This document shows, piece by piece, positions 10,208 through 21,477 of a DNA stretch of 64,000 nt (its first letter is position 1; each line of letters begins with the position of its first letter). Below the pieces are notes generated by a model. That model was not told the DNA's origin and ran no database searches. It saw nothing but the letters and a program-made list of their open reading frames with translations. The stretch comes from Osmia lignaria lignaria (lineage: Eukaryota; Arthropoda; Insecta; Hymenoptera; Megachilidae): contig NW_027478161.1 of the NCBI RefSeq assembly GCF_051020975.1, forward strand, positions 9,052,001-9,116,000, read 5' to 3'. Position numbers and translations under genes: made by a program.

Positions 10208-12783
10208 TTGCAGATTTATCTCAAGGGAAGGGGCCTGACGGACATATTTCGAGATATTTCTTCTTCTTGTTGTTCTTCTTCTGCACAGCTAAGCTAGAAG
10301 TGGCATTTGCGGCTCGCACTATTGCAGAGTTATCTCAAAGAAAGGGGCCACGGTGTTTCTGTATCTCTATTATGTTGGTGCGGCTTCGTAACTTTTAAAT
10401 ATCTAGATATATCTCGAAAACTACGCTTCTGATCAAAAAATATCATAGAACATAAATTGTAGGAAACATAATTCTCTACAAAAAAGGTCTCTTAACATTT
10501 TGCCATAGCTCGCTTGGTTTCCGAGATATTTGCAGATATATCTCAAGGGCAGGGGCCTGACGGACATATTTCGAGATATTTCTTCTTCTTGTTGTTCTTC
10601 TTCTGCACAGCTAAGCTGGAAGTGGCATTTACAGCTCGCAATAGTGCAGAGTTATCTCAAAGAAAGGAGCCGCGGTGTTTCTGTATCTCTAATATGTTGG
10701 TGCGGCTTCGGAACTTTTAAGTATCTCGATATATCTCGAAAACTACGCTTCTGATCAAAAAATATCATAGAACATAAATTGTAGGAAACATAATTCTCTA
10801 CAAAAAACGTCTCTTAACATTTTGCCATAGCTCGCTTCGTTTCCGAGATATTTGCAGATTCAGCTCAAAGGAACTGGCCTGACGGACATATTTCGAGATA
10901 TTTCTTCTTCTTGTTGTTCTTCCTCTGCACAGCTAAGCTGGAAGTGGCATTTGCAGCTCGCAATAGTGCAGAGTTATCTCAAAGAAAGGGGCCACGGTGT
11001 TTCTGTATCTCTATTATGTTGGTGCGGCTTCGGAACTTTTAAATATCTTGATATATCTCGAGAACTACGCGTCTGATCAAAAAATATCATAGAACATAAA
11101 AAGTAGGAAACAAAATTCTCTACAAAAAAGGTCTCTTAACATTTTGCCATAGCTCGCGTCGTTTCCGAGATATTTGCAGATTTATCTCAAGGGAAGGGGC
11201 CTGACGGACATATTTCGAGATATTTCTTCTTCTTGTTGTTCTTCCTCTGCACAGTTAAGCTGGAAGTGGCATTTGCGGCTCGCACTAGTGCAGAGTTATC
11301 TCAAAGAAAGGGGCCACGGTGTTTCTGTATCTCTATTATGTTGGTGCGGCTTCGGAACTTTTAAATATCTCGATATATCTCGAAAACTACGCTTCTGATC
11401 AAAAAATATCATAGAGCGTAAATTGTAGGAACCATTATTCTCTTCAAAAAAGGTCTCTTAACATTTTGCCATAGCTCGTTTCGTTTCCGAGATATTTGCA
11501 GATTCATCTCAAGGGAAGTGGCCTGACGGACATATTTCGAGATATTTCTTCTTCTTGTTGTTCTTCTTCTGCACAGCTAAGCTGGAAGTGGCATTTGCAG
11601 CTCGCAATAGTGCAGAGTTATCCCAAAGAAAGGGGCCACGGTGTTTCTGTATCTCTATTATGTTGGTGCGGCTTCGGAACTTTTAAATATCTTGATATAT
11701 CTCAAGAGCTACGCATCTGATCAAAAAATATCATACTACATAAAAAGTAGGAAACTTAATTCTCTACAAGAAAGGTCTCTAAACATTTTGCCATAGCTCG
11801 CTTCGTTTCCGAGATATTTGCAGATTTATCTCAAGGGAAGGGGCCTGACGGACATATTTCGAGATATTTCTTCTTCTTGTTGTTCTTCTTCTGCACAGCT
11901 AAGCTGGAAGTGGCATTTGCGGCTCGCACTAGTGCAGAGTTATCTCAAAGAAAGGGGCCACGGTGTTTCTGTATCTCTATTATGTTGGTGCGGCTTCGGA
12001 ACTTTTAAATATCTTGATATATCTCGAGAACTACGCATCTGATCAAAAAATATCATAGAACATGAAAAGTAGGAAACATAATTCTCTACAAAAAAGGTCT
12101 CTTAACATTTTGCCATAGCTCGCTTCGTTTCCGAGATATTTGCAGATTTATCTCAAGGGAAGGGGCCTGACGGACATATTTCGAGATATTTCTTCTTCTT
12201 GTTGTTCTTCTTCTGCACAGCTAAACTGGAAGTGGCATTTCCAGCTCGCAATAGTGCAGAGTTATCTCAAAGAAAGGAGCCACGGTGTTTCTGTATCTCT
12301 ATTATGTTGGTGCGGCTTCGGAACTTTTAAATATCTTGATATATCTCGAGAACTACGCATCTGATCAAAAAATATCATAGAACATAAAAAGTAGGAAACT
12401 TAATTCTCTACAAAAAAGGTCTCTTAACATTTTGCCATAGCTCGCTTCGTTTCCGAGATATTTGCAGATTTATCTCAAGGGAAGGGGCCTGACGGACATA
12501 TTTCGAGATATTTCTTCTTCTTGTTGTTCTTCTTCTGCACAGCTAAGCTGGAAGTGGCATTTGCGGCTCGCGTTAGTGCAGAGTTATCTCAAAGAAAGGG
12601 GGCACGGTGTTTCTGTATCTGTATTATGTTGGTGCGGCTTCGGAACTTTTAAATATCTTGATATATCTCGAGAACTACGCATCTGATCAAAAAATATCAT
12701 AGAACATAAAAAGTAGGAAACTTAATTCTCTACAAAAAAGGTCTCTTAACATTTCGCCATAGCTCGCTTCGTTTCCGAGATAT
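10208..12783 (+). repeat. HOR cassette 5 (8 monomers, copy of cassette 3)
   Basis: Same order and same private marks as cassette 3 at +4,508 bp. The A unit at 10208 differs by CTAAGCTAGAAG (a stop in the open frame), also present in the A units at 14716 and 21478. Cassette 3 has AAATAATATC at about 6574 where this copy has AAAAAATATC. I noticed few other differences by eye. Confidence 0.88.
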
Positions 12784-14715
12784 TTGCAGATTTATCTCAA
12801 GGGAAGGGGCCTGACGGACATATTTCGAGATATTTCTTCTTCTTGTTGTTCTTCTTCTGCACAGCTAAGCTGGAAGTGGCATTTGCGGCTCGCACTATTG
12901 CAGAGTTATCCCAAAGAAAGGGGCCACGGTGTTTCTGTATCTCTATTATGTTGGTGCGGCTTCGGAACTTTTAAATATCTTGATATATCGCGAGAACTAC
13001 GCATCTGATCAAAAAATATCATACTACATAAAAAGTAGGAAACTTAATTCTCTACAAGAAAGGTCTCTAAACATTTTGCCATAGCTCGCTTCGTTTCCGA
13101 GATATTTGCAGATTTATCTCAAGGGAAGGGGCCTGACGGACATATTTCGAGATATTTCTTCTTCTTGTTGTTCTTCTTCTGCACAGCTAAGCTGGAAGTG
13201 GCATTTGCGGCTCGCACTAGTGCAGAGTTATCCCAAAGAAAGGGGCCACGGTGTTTCTGTATCTCTATTATGTTGGTGCGGCTTCGGAACTTTTAAATAT
13301 CTTGATATATCTCGAGAACTACGCATCTGATCAAAAAATATCATAGAACATGAAAAGTAGGAAACATAATTCTCTACAAAAAAGGTCTCTTAACATTTTG
13401 CCATAGCTCGCTTCGTTTCCGAGATATTTGCAGATTCATCTCAAGGGAAGTGGCCTGACGGACATATTTCGAGATATTTCTTCTTCTTGTTGTTCTTCTT
13501 CTGCACAGCTAAGCTGGAAGTGGCATTTGCAGCTCGCAATAGTGCAGAGTTATCCCAAAGAAAGGGGCCACGGTGTTTCTGTATCTCTATTATGTTGGTG
13601 CGGCTTCGGAACTTTTAAATATCTTGATATATCTCGAGAACTACGCATCTGATCAAAAAATATCATAGAACATAAAAAGTAGGATACTTAATTCTCTACA
13701 AAAAAGGTCTCTTAACATTTTGCCATAGCTCGCTTCGTTTCCGAGATATTTGCAGATTTATCTCAAGGGAAGGGGCCTGACGGACATATTTCGAGATATT
13801 TCTTCTTCTTGTTGTTCTTCTTCTGCACAGCTAAGCTGGAAGTGGCATTTGCGGCTCGCACTAGTGCAGAGTTATCTCAAAGAAAGGGGCCACGGTGTTT
13901 CTGTATCTCTATTATGTTGGTGCGGCTTCGGAACTTTTAAATATCTCGATATATCTCGAGAACTACGCATCTGATCAAAAAATATCATAGAACATAAAAA
14001 GTAGGAAACTTAATTCTCTATAAAAAAGGTCTCTTAACATTTTGCCATAGCTCGCTTCGTTTCCGAGATATTTGCAGATTTATCTCAAGGGAAGGGGCCT
14101 AACGGACATATTTCGAGATATTTCTTCTTCTTGTTGTTCTTCTTCTGCACAGCTAAACTGGAAGTGGCATTTCCAGCTCGCAATAGTGCAGAGTTATCTC
14201 AAAGAAAGGAGCCACGGTGTTTCTGTATCTCTATTATGTTGGTGCGGCTTCGGAACTTTTAAATATCTTGATATATCTCGAGAACTACGCATCTGATCAA
14301 AAAATATCATAGAACATAAAAAGTAGGAAACTTAATTCTCTACAAAAAAGGTCTCTTAACATTTTGCCATAGCTTGCTTCGTTTCCGAGATATTTGCAGA
14401 TTTATCTCAAGGGAAGGGCCCTGACGGACATATTTCGAGATATTTCTTCTTCTTGTTGTTCTTCTTCTGCACAGCTAAGCTGGAAGTGGCATTTGCGGCT
14501 CGCACTAGTGCAGAGTTATCTCAAAGAAAGGGGCCACGGTGTTTCTGTATCTGTATTATGTTGGTGCGGCTTCGGAACTTTTAAATATCTTGATATATCT
14601 CGAGAACTACGCATCTGATCAAAAAATATCATAGAACATAAAAAGTAGGAAACTTAATTCTCTACAAAAAAGGTCTCTTAACATTTCGCCATAGCTCGCT
14701 TCGTTTCCGAGATAT
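12784..14715 (+). repeat. HOR cassette 6 (6 monomers, copy of cassette 4)
   Basis: Repeats cassette 4 at +4,508 bp, including the A/E hybrid unit (CACTATTGCAG with TATCGCGAGAAC) at 12784 and GGGCCCTGACGG in the G unit at 14394. Because the hybrid junction is shared, the fusion came before the 14-monomer duplication. The right part of this cassette is also the left end of the 21-monomer unit. Confidence 0.88.
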
Positions 14716-17613
14716 TTGCAGATTTATCTCAAGGGAAGGGGCCTGACGGACATATTTCGAGATATTTCTTCTTCTTGTTGTTCTTCTTCTGCACAGCTAA
14801 GCTAGAAGTGGCATTTGCGGCTCGCACTATTGCAGAGTTATCTCAAAGAAAGGGGCCACGGTGTTTCTGTATCTCTATTATGTTGGTGCGGCTTCGTAAC
14901 TTTTAAATATCTAGATATATCTCGAAAACTACGCTTCTGATCAAAAAATATCATAGAACATAAATTGTAGGAAACATAATTCTCTACAAAAAAGGTCTCT
15001 TAACATTTTGCCATAGCTCGCTTGGTTTCCGAGATATTTGCAGATATATCTCAAGGGCAGGGGCCTGACGGACATATTTCGAGATATTTCTTCTTCTTGT
15101 TGTTCTTCTTCTGCACAGCTAAGCTGGAAGTGGCATTTACAGCTCGCAATAGTGCAGAGTTATCTCAAAGAAAGGAGCCGCGGTGTTTCTGTATCTCTAA
15201 TATGTTGGTGCGGCTTCGGAACTTTTAAGTATCTCGATATATCTCGAAAACTACGCTTCTGATCAAAAAATATCATAGAACATAAATTGTAGGAAACATA
15301 ATTCTCTACAAAAAACGTCTCTTAACATTTTGCCATAGCTCGCTTCGTTTCCGAGATATTTGCAGATTCAGCTCAAAGGAACTGGCCTGACGGACATATT
15401 TCGAGATATTTCTTCTTCTTGTTGTTCTTCCTCTGCACAGCTAAGCTGGAAGTGGCATTTGCAGCTCGCAATAGTGCAGAGTTATCTCAAAGAAAGGGGC
15501 CACGGTGTTTCTGTATCTCTATTATGTTGGTGCGGCTTCGGAACTTTTAAATATCTTGATATATCTCGAGAACTACGCGTCTGATCAAAAAATATCATAG
15601 AACATAAAAAGTAGGAAACAAAATTCTCTACAAAAAAGGTCTCTTAACATTTTGCCATAGCTCGCGTCGTTTCCGAGATATTTGCAGATTTATCTCAAGG
15701 GAAGGGGCCTGACGGACATATTTCGAGATATTTCTTCTTCTTGTTGTTCTTCCTCTGCACAGTTAAGCTGGAAGTGGCATTTGCGGCTCGCACTAGTGCA
15801 GAGTTATCTCAAAGAAAGGGGCCACGGTGTTTCTGTATCTCTATTATGTTGGTGCGGCTTCGGAACTTTTAAATATCTCGATATATCTCGAAAACTACGC
15901 TTCTGATCAAAAAATATCATAGAGCGTAAATTGTAGGAAACATTATTCTCTTCAAAAAAGGTCTCTTAACATTTTGCCATAGCTCGTTTCGTTTCCGAGA
16001 TATTTGCAGATTCATCTCAAGGGAAGTGGCCTGACGGACATATTTCGAGATATTTCTTCTTCTTGTTGTTCTTCTTCTGCACAGCTAAGCTGGAAGTGGC
16101 ATTTGCAGCTCGCAATAGTGCAGAGTTATCCCAAAGAAAGGGGCCACGGTGTTTCTGTACCTCTATTATGTTAGTGCGGCTTCGGAACTTTTAAATATCT
16201 TGATATATCTCGAGAACTACGCATCTGATCAAAAAATATCATAGAACATGAAAAGTAGGAAACATAATTCTCTACAAAAAAGGTCTCTTAACATTTTGCC
16301 ATAGCTCGCTTCGTTTCCGAGATATTTGCAGATTTATCTCAAGGGAAGGGGCCTGACGGACATATTTCGAGATATTTCTTCTTCTTGTTGTTCTTCTTCT
16401 GCACAGCTAAGCTCGAAGTGGCATTTGCAGCTCGCAATAGTGCAGAGTTATCTCAAAGAAAGAGGCCACGGTGTTTCTGTACCTCTATTATGTTGGTGCA
16501 GCTTCGGAACTTTTAAATATCTTGATATATCTCGAGAACTACGCATCTGATCAAAAAATATCATCAAACATAAAAAGTAGGAAACTTAATTCTCTACAAA
16601 AAAGGTCTCTTAACATTTTGCCATAGCTCTCTTCGTTTCCGAGATATTTGCAGATTCAGCTCAAAGGAACTGGCCTGACGGACATATTTCGAGATATTTC
16701 TTCTTCTTGTTGTTCTTCCTCTGCACAGCTAAGCTGGAAGTGGCATTTGCAGCTCGCAATAGTGCAGAGTTATCTTAAAGAAAGGGGCCACGGTGTTTCT
16801 GTATCTCTATTATGTTGGTGCGGCTTCGGAACTTTTAAATATCTTGATATATCTCGAGAACTACGCATCTGATCAAAAAATGTCATAGAACATAAAAAGT
16901 AGGAAACTTAATTCTCTACAAAAAAGGTCTCTTAACATTTTGCCATAGCTCGCTTCGTTTCCGAGATATTTGCAGATTTATCTCAAGGGAAGGGGCCTGA
17001 CGGACATATTTCGAGATATTTCTTCTTCTTGTTGTTCTTCTTCTGCACAGCTAAACTGGAAGTGGCATTTCCAGCTCGCAATAGTGCAGAGTTATCTCAA
17101 AGAAAGGAGCCACGGTGTTTCTGTATCTCTATTATGTTGGTGCGGCTTCGGAACTTTTAAATATCTTGATATATCTCGAGAACTACGCATCTGATCAAAA
17201 AATATCATAGAACATAAAAAGTAGGAAACTTAATTCTCTACAAAAAAGGTCTCTTAACATTTTGCCATAGCTCGCTTCGTTTCCGAGATATTTGCAGATT
17301 TATCTCAAGGGAAGGGGCCTGACGGACATATTTCGAGATATTTCTTCTTCTTGTTGTTCTTCTTCTGCACCGCTAAGCTGGAAGTGGCATTTGCGGCTCG
17401 CGCTAGTGCAGAGTTATCTCAAAGAAAGGGGGCACGGTGTTTCTGTATCTGTATTATGTTGGTGCGGCTTCGGAACTTTTAAATATCTTGATATATCTCG
17501 AGAACTACGCATCTGATCAAAAAATATCATAGAACATAAAAAGTAGGAAACTTAATTCTCTACAAAAAAGGTCTCTTAACATTTCGCCATAGCTCGCTTC
17601 GTTTCCGAGATAT
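14716..17613 (+). repeat. HOR cassette 7 (9 monomers: A B C D E S C2 F G')
   Basis: A (with CTAGAAG) 14716, B 15038, C 15360, D 15682, E 16004 with GTTAGTGCGG, S 16326, C2 16648 with TATCTTAAAG, F 16970, G' 17292 with GCACCGCTAAGC and CGCGCTAGTG. The first four units match cassettes 3 and 5. From E onward it contains S and C2, the types that dominate the array to the right of 27 kb, so it is a splice of the two domains. It recurs at +6,762 bp as cassette 10. Confidence 0.87.
16326..16647 (+). repeat. S-type monomer (representative)
   Basis: Marks: CTAAGCTCGAAGTGG, AAGAGGCCACGG, CTGTACCTCTATT, GTGCAGCTTCGG, followed by ATCATCAAACATA. Full S units are also at 23088, 27596, 32748, 35324, 37256 and 41764. 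A derived form with GAAGCGGCATT is at 43052, 45628, 46594, 47560 (with a different right end) and 49170. Hybrids with only the left marks are at 38222 and 40798. S is absent from cassettes 1-6 and from the right-hand domain. Confidence 0.85.
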
Positions 17614-20430
17614 TTGCAGATTTATCTCAAGGGAAGGGGCCTGACGGACATATTTCGAGATATTTCTTCTTCTTGTTGTTCTTCTTCTGCACAGCTAAGC
17701 TGGAAGTGGCATTTGCGGCTCGCACTATTGCAGAGTTATCTCAAAGAAAGGGGCCACGGTGTTTCTGTATCTCTATTATGTTGGTGCGGCTTCGTAACTT
17801 TTAAATATCTAGATATATCTCGAAAACTACGCTTCTGATCAAAAAATATCATAGAACATAAATTGTAGGAAACATAATTCTCTACAAAAAAGGTCTCTTA
17901 ACATTTTGCCATAGCTCGCTTGGTTTCCGAGATATTTGCAGATATATCTCAAGGGCAGGGGCCTGACGGACATATTTCGAGATATTTCTTCTTCTTGTTG
18001 TTCTTCTTCTGCACAGCTAAGCTGGAAGTGGCATTTACAGCTCGCAATAGTGCAGAGTTATCTCAAAGAAAGGAGCCGCGGTGTTTCTGTATCTCTAATA
18101 TGTTGGTGCGGCTTCGGAACTTTTAAGTATCTCGATATATCTCGAAAACTACGCTTCTGATCAAAAAATATCATAGAACATAAATTGTAGGAAACATAAT
18201 TGTCTACAAAAAACGTCTCTTAACATTTTGCCATAGCTCGCTTCGTTTCCGAGATATTTGCAGATTCAGCTCAAAGGAACTGGCCTGACGGACATATTTC
18301 GAGATATTTCTTCTTCTTGTTGTTCTTCCTCTGCACAGCTAAGCTGGAAGTGGCATTTGCAGCTCGCAATAGTGCAGAGTTATCTCAAAGAAAGGGGCCA
18401 CGGTGTTTCTGTATCTCTATTATGTTGGTGCGGCTTCGGAACTTTTAAATATCTTGATATATCTCGAGAACTACGCGTCTGATCAAAAAATATCATACAA
18501 CATAAAAAGTAGGAAACAAAATTCTCTACAAGAAAGGTCTCTAAACATTTTGCCATAGCTCGCTTCGTTTCCGAGATATTTGCAGATTTATCTCAAGGGA
18601 AGGGGCCTGACGGACATATTTCGAGATATTTCTTCTTCTTGTTGTTCTTCTTCTGCACAGCTAAGCTGGAAGTGGCATTTGCAGCTCGCAATAGTGCAGA
18701 GTTATCCCAAAGAAAGGGGCCACGGTGTTTCTGTATCTCTATTATGTTGGTGCGGCTTCGGAACTTTTAAATATCTTGATATATCTCGAGAACTACGCAT
18801 CTGATCAAAAAATATCATACTACATAAAAAGTAGGAAACTTAATTCTCTACAAGAAAGGTCTCTAAACATTTTGCCATAGCTCGCTTCGTTTCCGAGATA
18901 TTTGCAGATTTATCTCAAGGGAAGGGGCCTGACGGACATATTTCGAGATATTTCTTCTTCTTGTTGTTCTTCTTCTGCACCGCTAAGCTGGAAGTGGCAT
19001 TTGCGGCTCGCGCTAGTGCAGAGTTATCTCAAAGAAAGGGGGCACGGTGTTTCTGTATCTGTATTATGTTGGTGCGGCTTCGGAACTTTTAAATATCTTG
19101 ATATATCTCGAGAACTACGCATCTGATCAAAAAATATCATAGAACATAAAAAGTAGGAAACTTAATTCTCTACAAAAAAGGTCTCTTAACATTTCGCCAT
19201 AGCTCGCTTCGTTTCCGAGATATTTGCAGATTTATCTCAAGGGAAGGGGCCTGACGGACATATTTCGAGATATTTCTTCTTCTTGTTGTTCTTCTTCTGC
19301 ACAGCTAAGCTGGAAGTGGCATTTGCGGCTCGCACTATTGCAGAGTTATCTCAAAGAAAGGGGCCACGGTGTTTCTGTATCTCTATTATGTTGGTGCGGC
19401 TTCGTAACTTTTAAATATCTAGATATATCTCGAAAACTACGCTTCTGATCAAAAAATATCATAGAACATAAATTGTAGGAAACATAATTCTCTACAAAAA
19501 AGGTCTCTTAACATTTTGCCATAGCTCGCTTGGTTTCCGAGATATTTGCAGATATATCTCAAGGGCAGGGGCCTGACGGACATATTTCGAGATATTTCTT
19601 CTTCTTGTTGTTCTTCTTCTGCACAGCTAAGCTGGAAGTGGCATTTACAGCTCGCAATAGTGCAGAGTTATCTCAAAGAAAGGAGCCGCGGTGTTTCTGT
19701 ATCTCTAATATGTTGGTGCGGCTTCGGAACTTTTAAGTATCTCGATATATCTCGAAAACTACGCTTCTGATCAAAAAATATCATAGAACATAAATTGTAG
19801 GAAACATAATTGTCTACAAAAAACGTCTCTTAACATTTTGCCATAGCTCGCTTCGTTTCCGAGATATTTGCAGATTCAGCTCAAAGGAACTGGCCTGACG
19901 GACATATTTCGAGATATTTCTTCTTCTTGTTGTTCTTCCTCTGCACAGCTAAGCTGGAAGTGGCATTTGCAGCTCGCAATAGTGCAGAGTTATCTCAAAG
20001 AAAGGGGCCACGGTGTTTCTGTATCTCTATTATGTTGGTGCGGCTTCGGAACTTTTAAATATCTTGATATATCTCGAGAACTACGCGTCTGATCAAAAAA
20101 TATCATACAACATAAAAAGTAGGAAACAAAATTCTCTACAAGAAAGGTCTCTAAACATTTTGCCATAGCTCGCTTCGTTTCCGAGATATTTGCAGATTTA
20201 TCTCAAGGGAAGGGGCCTGACGGACATATTTCGAGATATTTCTTCTTCTTGTTGTTCTTCTTCTGCACAGCTAAGCTGGAAGTGGCATTTGCAGCTCGCA
20301 ATAGTGCAGAGTTATCCCAAAGAAAGGGGCCACGGTGTTTCTGTATCTCTATTATGTTGGTGCGGCTTCGGAACTTTTAAATATCTTGATATATCTCGAG
20401 AACTACGCATCTGATCAAAAAATATCATAG
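17292..20430 (+). repeat. Nested tandem duplication of 5 monomers (1,610 bp)
   Basis: G' A B C E at 17292-18901 is followed by the same five at 18902-20430. Shared marks are GCACCGC and CGCGCTAGTG in G', TTCGTAAC in A, the B set, TAATTGTCTAC, and CATACAACATAAAAAG after C. The same pair recurs at 24054-27190 inside the second 21-monomer copy, so the 5-monomer event came first. Confidence 0.86.
17614..19223 (+). repeat. HOR cassette 8 (5 monomers: A B C E G')
   Basis: A 17614, B 17936, C 18258, E-like 18580, G' 18902. The segment from the preceding G' (17292) to E (18580) is repeated at +1,610 bp (18902-20190), a nested tandem duplication of five monomers. TAATTGTCTACAAAAAACG after B is the private mark of this family. 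The E-like unit begins AGATTTATCTCAAGGGAAGGGG rather than the usual E start, so it is recombinant on its left side. Confidence 0.85.
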
Positions 20431-21477
20431 AACATAAAAAGTAGGATACTTAATTCTCTACAAAAAAGGTCTCTTAACATTTTGCCATAGCTCGCTTCGT
20501 TTCCGAGATATTTGCAGATTTATCTCAAGGGAAGGGGCCTGACGGACATATTTCGAGATATTTCTTCTTCTTGTTGTTCTTCTTCTGCACAGCTAAGCTG
20601 GAAGTGGCATTTGCGGCTCGCACTAGTGCAGAGTTATCTCAAAGAAAGGGGCCACGGTGTTTCTGTATCTCTATTATGTTGGTGCGGCTTCGGAACTTTT
20701 AAATATCTCGATATATCTCGAGAACTACGCATCTGATCAAAAAATATCATAGAACATAAAAAGTAGGAAACTTAATTCTCTATAAAAAAGGTCTCTTAAC
20801 ATTTTGCCATAGCTCGCTTCGTTTCCGAGATATTTGCAGATTTATCTCAAGGGAAGGGGCCTAACGGACATATTTCGAGATATTTCTTCTTCTTGTTGTT
20901 CTTCTTCTGCACAGCTAAACTGGAAGTGGCATTTCCAGCTCGCAATAGTGCAGAGTTATCTCAAAGAAAGGAGCCACGGTGTTTCTGTATCTCTATTATG
21001 TTGGTGCGGCTTCGGAACTTTTAAATATCTTGATATATCTCGAGAACTACGCATCTGATCAAAAAATATCATAGAACATAAAAAGTAGGAAACTTAATTC
21101 TCTACAAAAAAGGTCTCTTAACATTTTGCCATAGCTTGCTTCGTTTCCGAGATATTTGCAGATTTATCTCAAGGGAAGGGCCCTGACGGACATATTTCGA
21201 GATATTTCTTCTTCTTGTTGTTCTTCTTCTGCACAGCTAAGCTGGAAGTGGCATTTGCGGCTCGCACTAGTGCAGAGTTATCTCAAAGAAAGGGGCCACG
21301 GTGTTTCTGTATCTGTATTATGTTGGTGCGGCTTCGGAACTTTTAAATATCTTGATATATCTCGAGAACTACGCATCTGATCAAAAAATATCATAGAACA
21401 TAAAAAGTAGGAAACTTAATTCTCTACAAAAAAGGTCTCTTAACATTTCGCCATAGCTCGCTTCGTTTCCGAGATAT
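19224..21477 (+). repeat. HOR cassette 9 (7 monomers: A B C E D' F G)
   Basis: A 19224, B 19546, C 19868, E-like 20190, D' 20512, F 20834, G 21156. The first four copy cassette 8. Shortly after E, at about 20430, the flank changes from CATACTACATAAAAAG to CATAGAACATAAAAAG with AGGATACTT, which matches 13668 onward. That junction is the boundary between the two copies of the 21-monomer unit. Confidence 0.86.

Larger units (their letters stand above)
6022..15037 (+). repeat. Tandem duplication of a 14-monomer block (4,508 bp x 2)
   Basis: Copy 1 is about 6022-10529 and copy 2 about 10530-15037. All marks of cassettes 3 and 4 recur in 5 and 6. A third partial copy continues from 15038 to about 16140, where CTGTACCTC and GTTAGTGCGG end the match. 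Weaker matching at the same offset extends left of 6022 (5056/9564, 4412/8920), with differences at 5700/10208. One substitution (about 6574) was found by eye within the main block. Confidence 0.88.
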
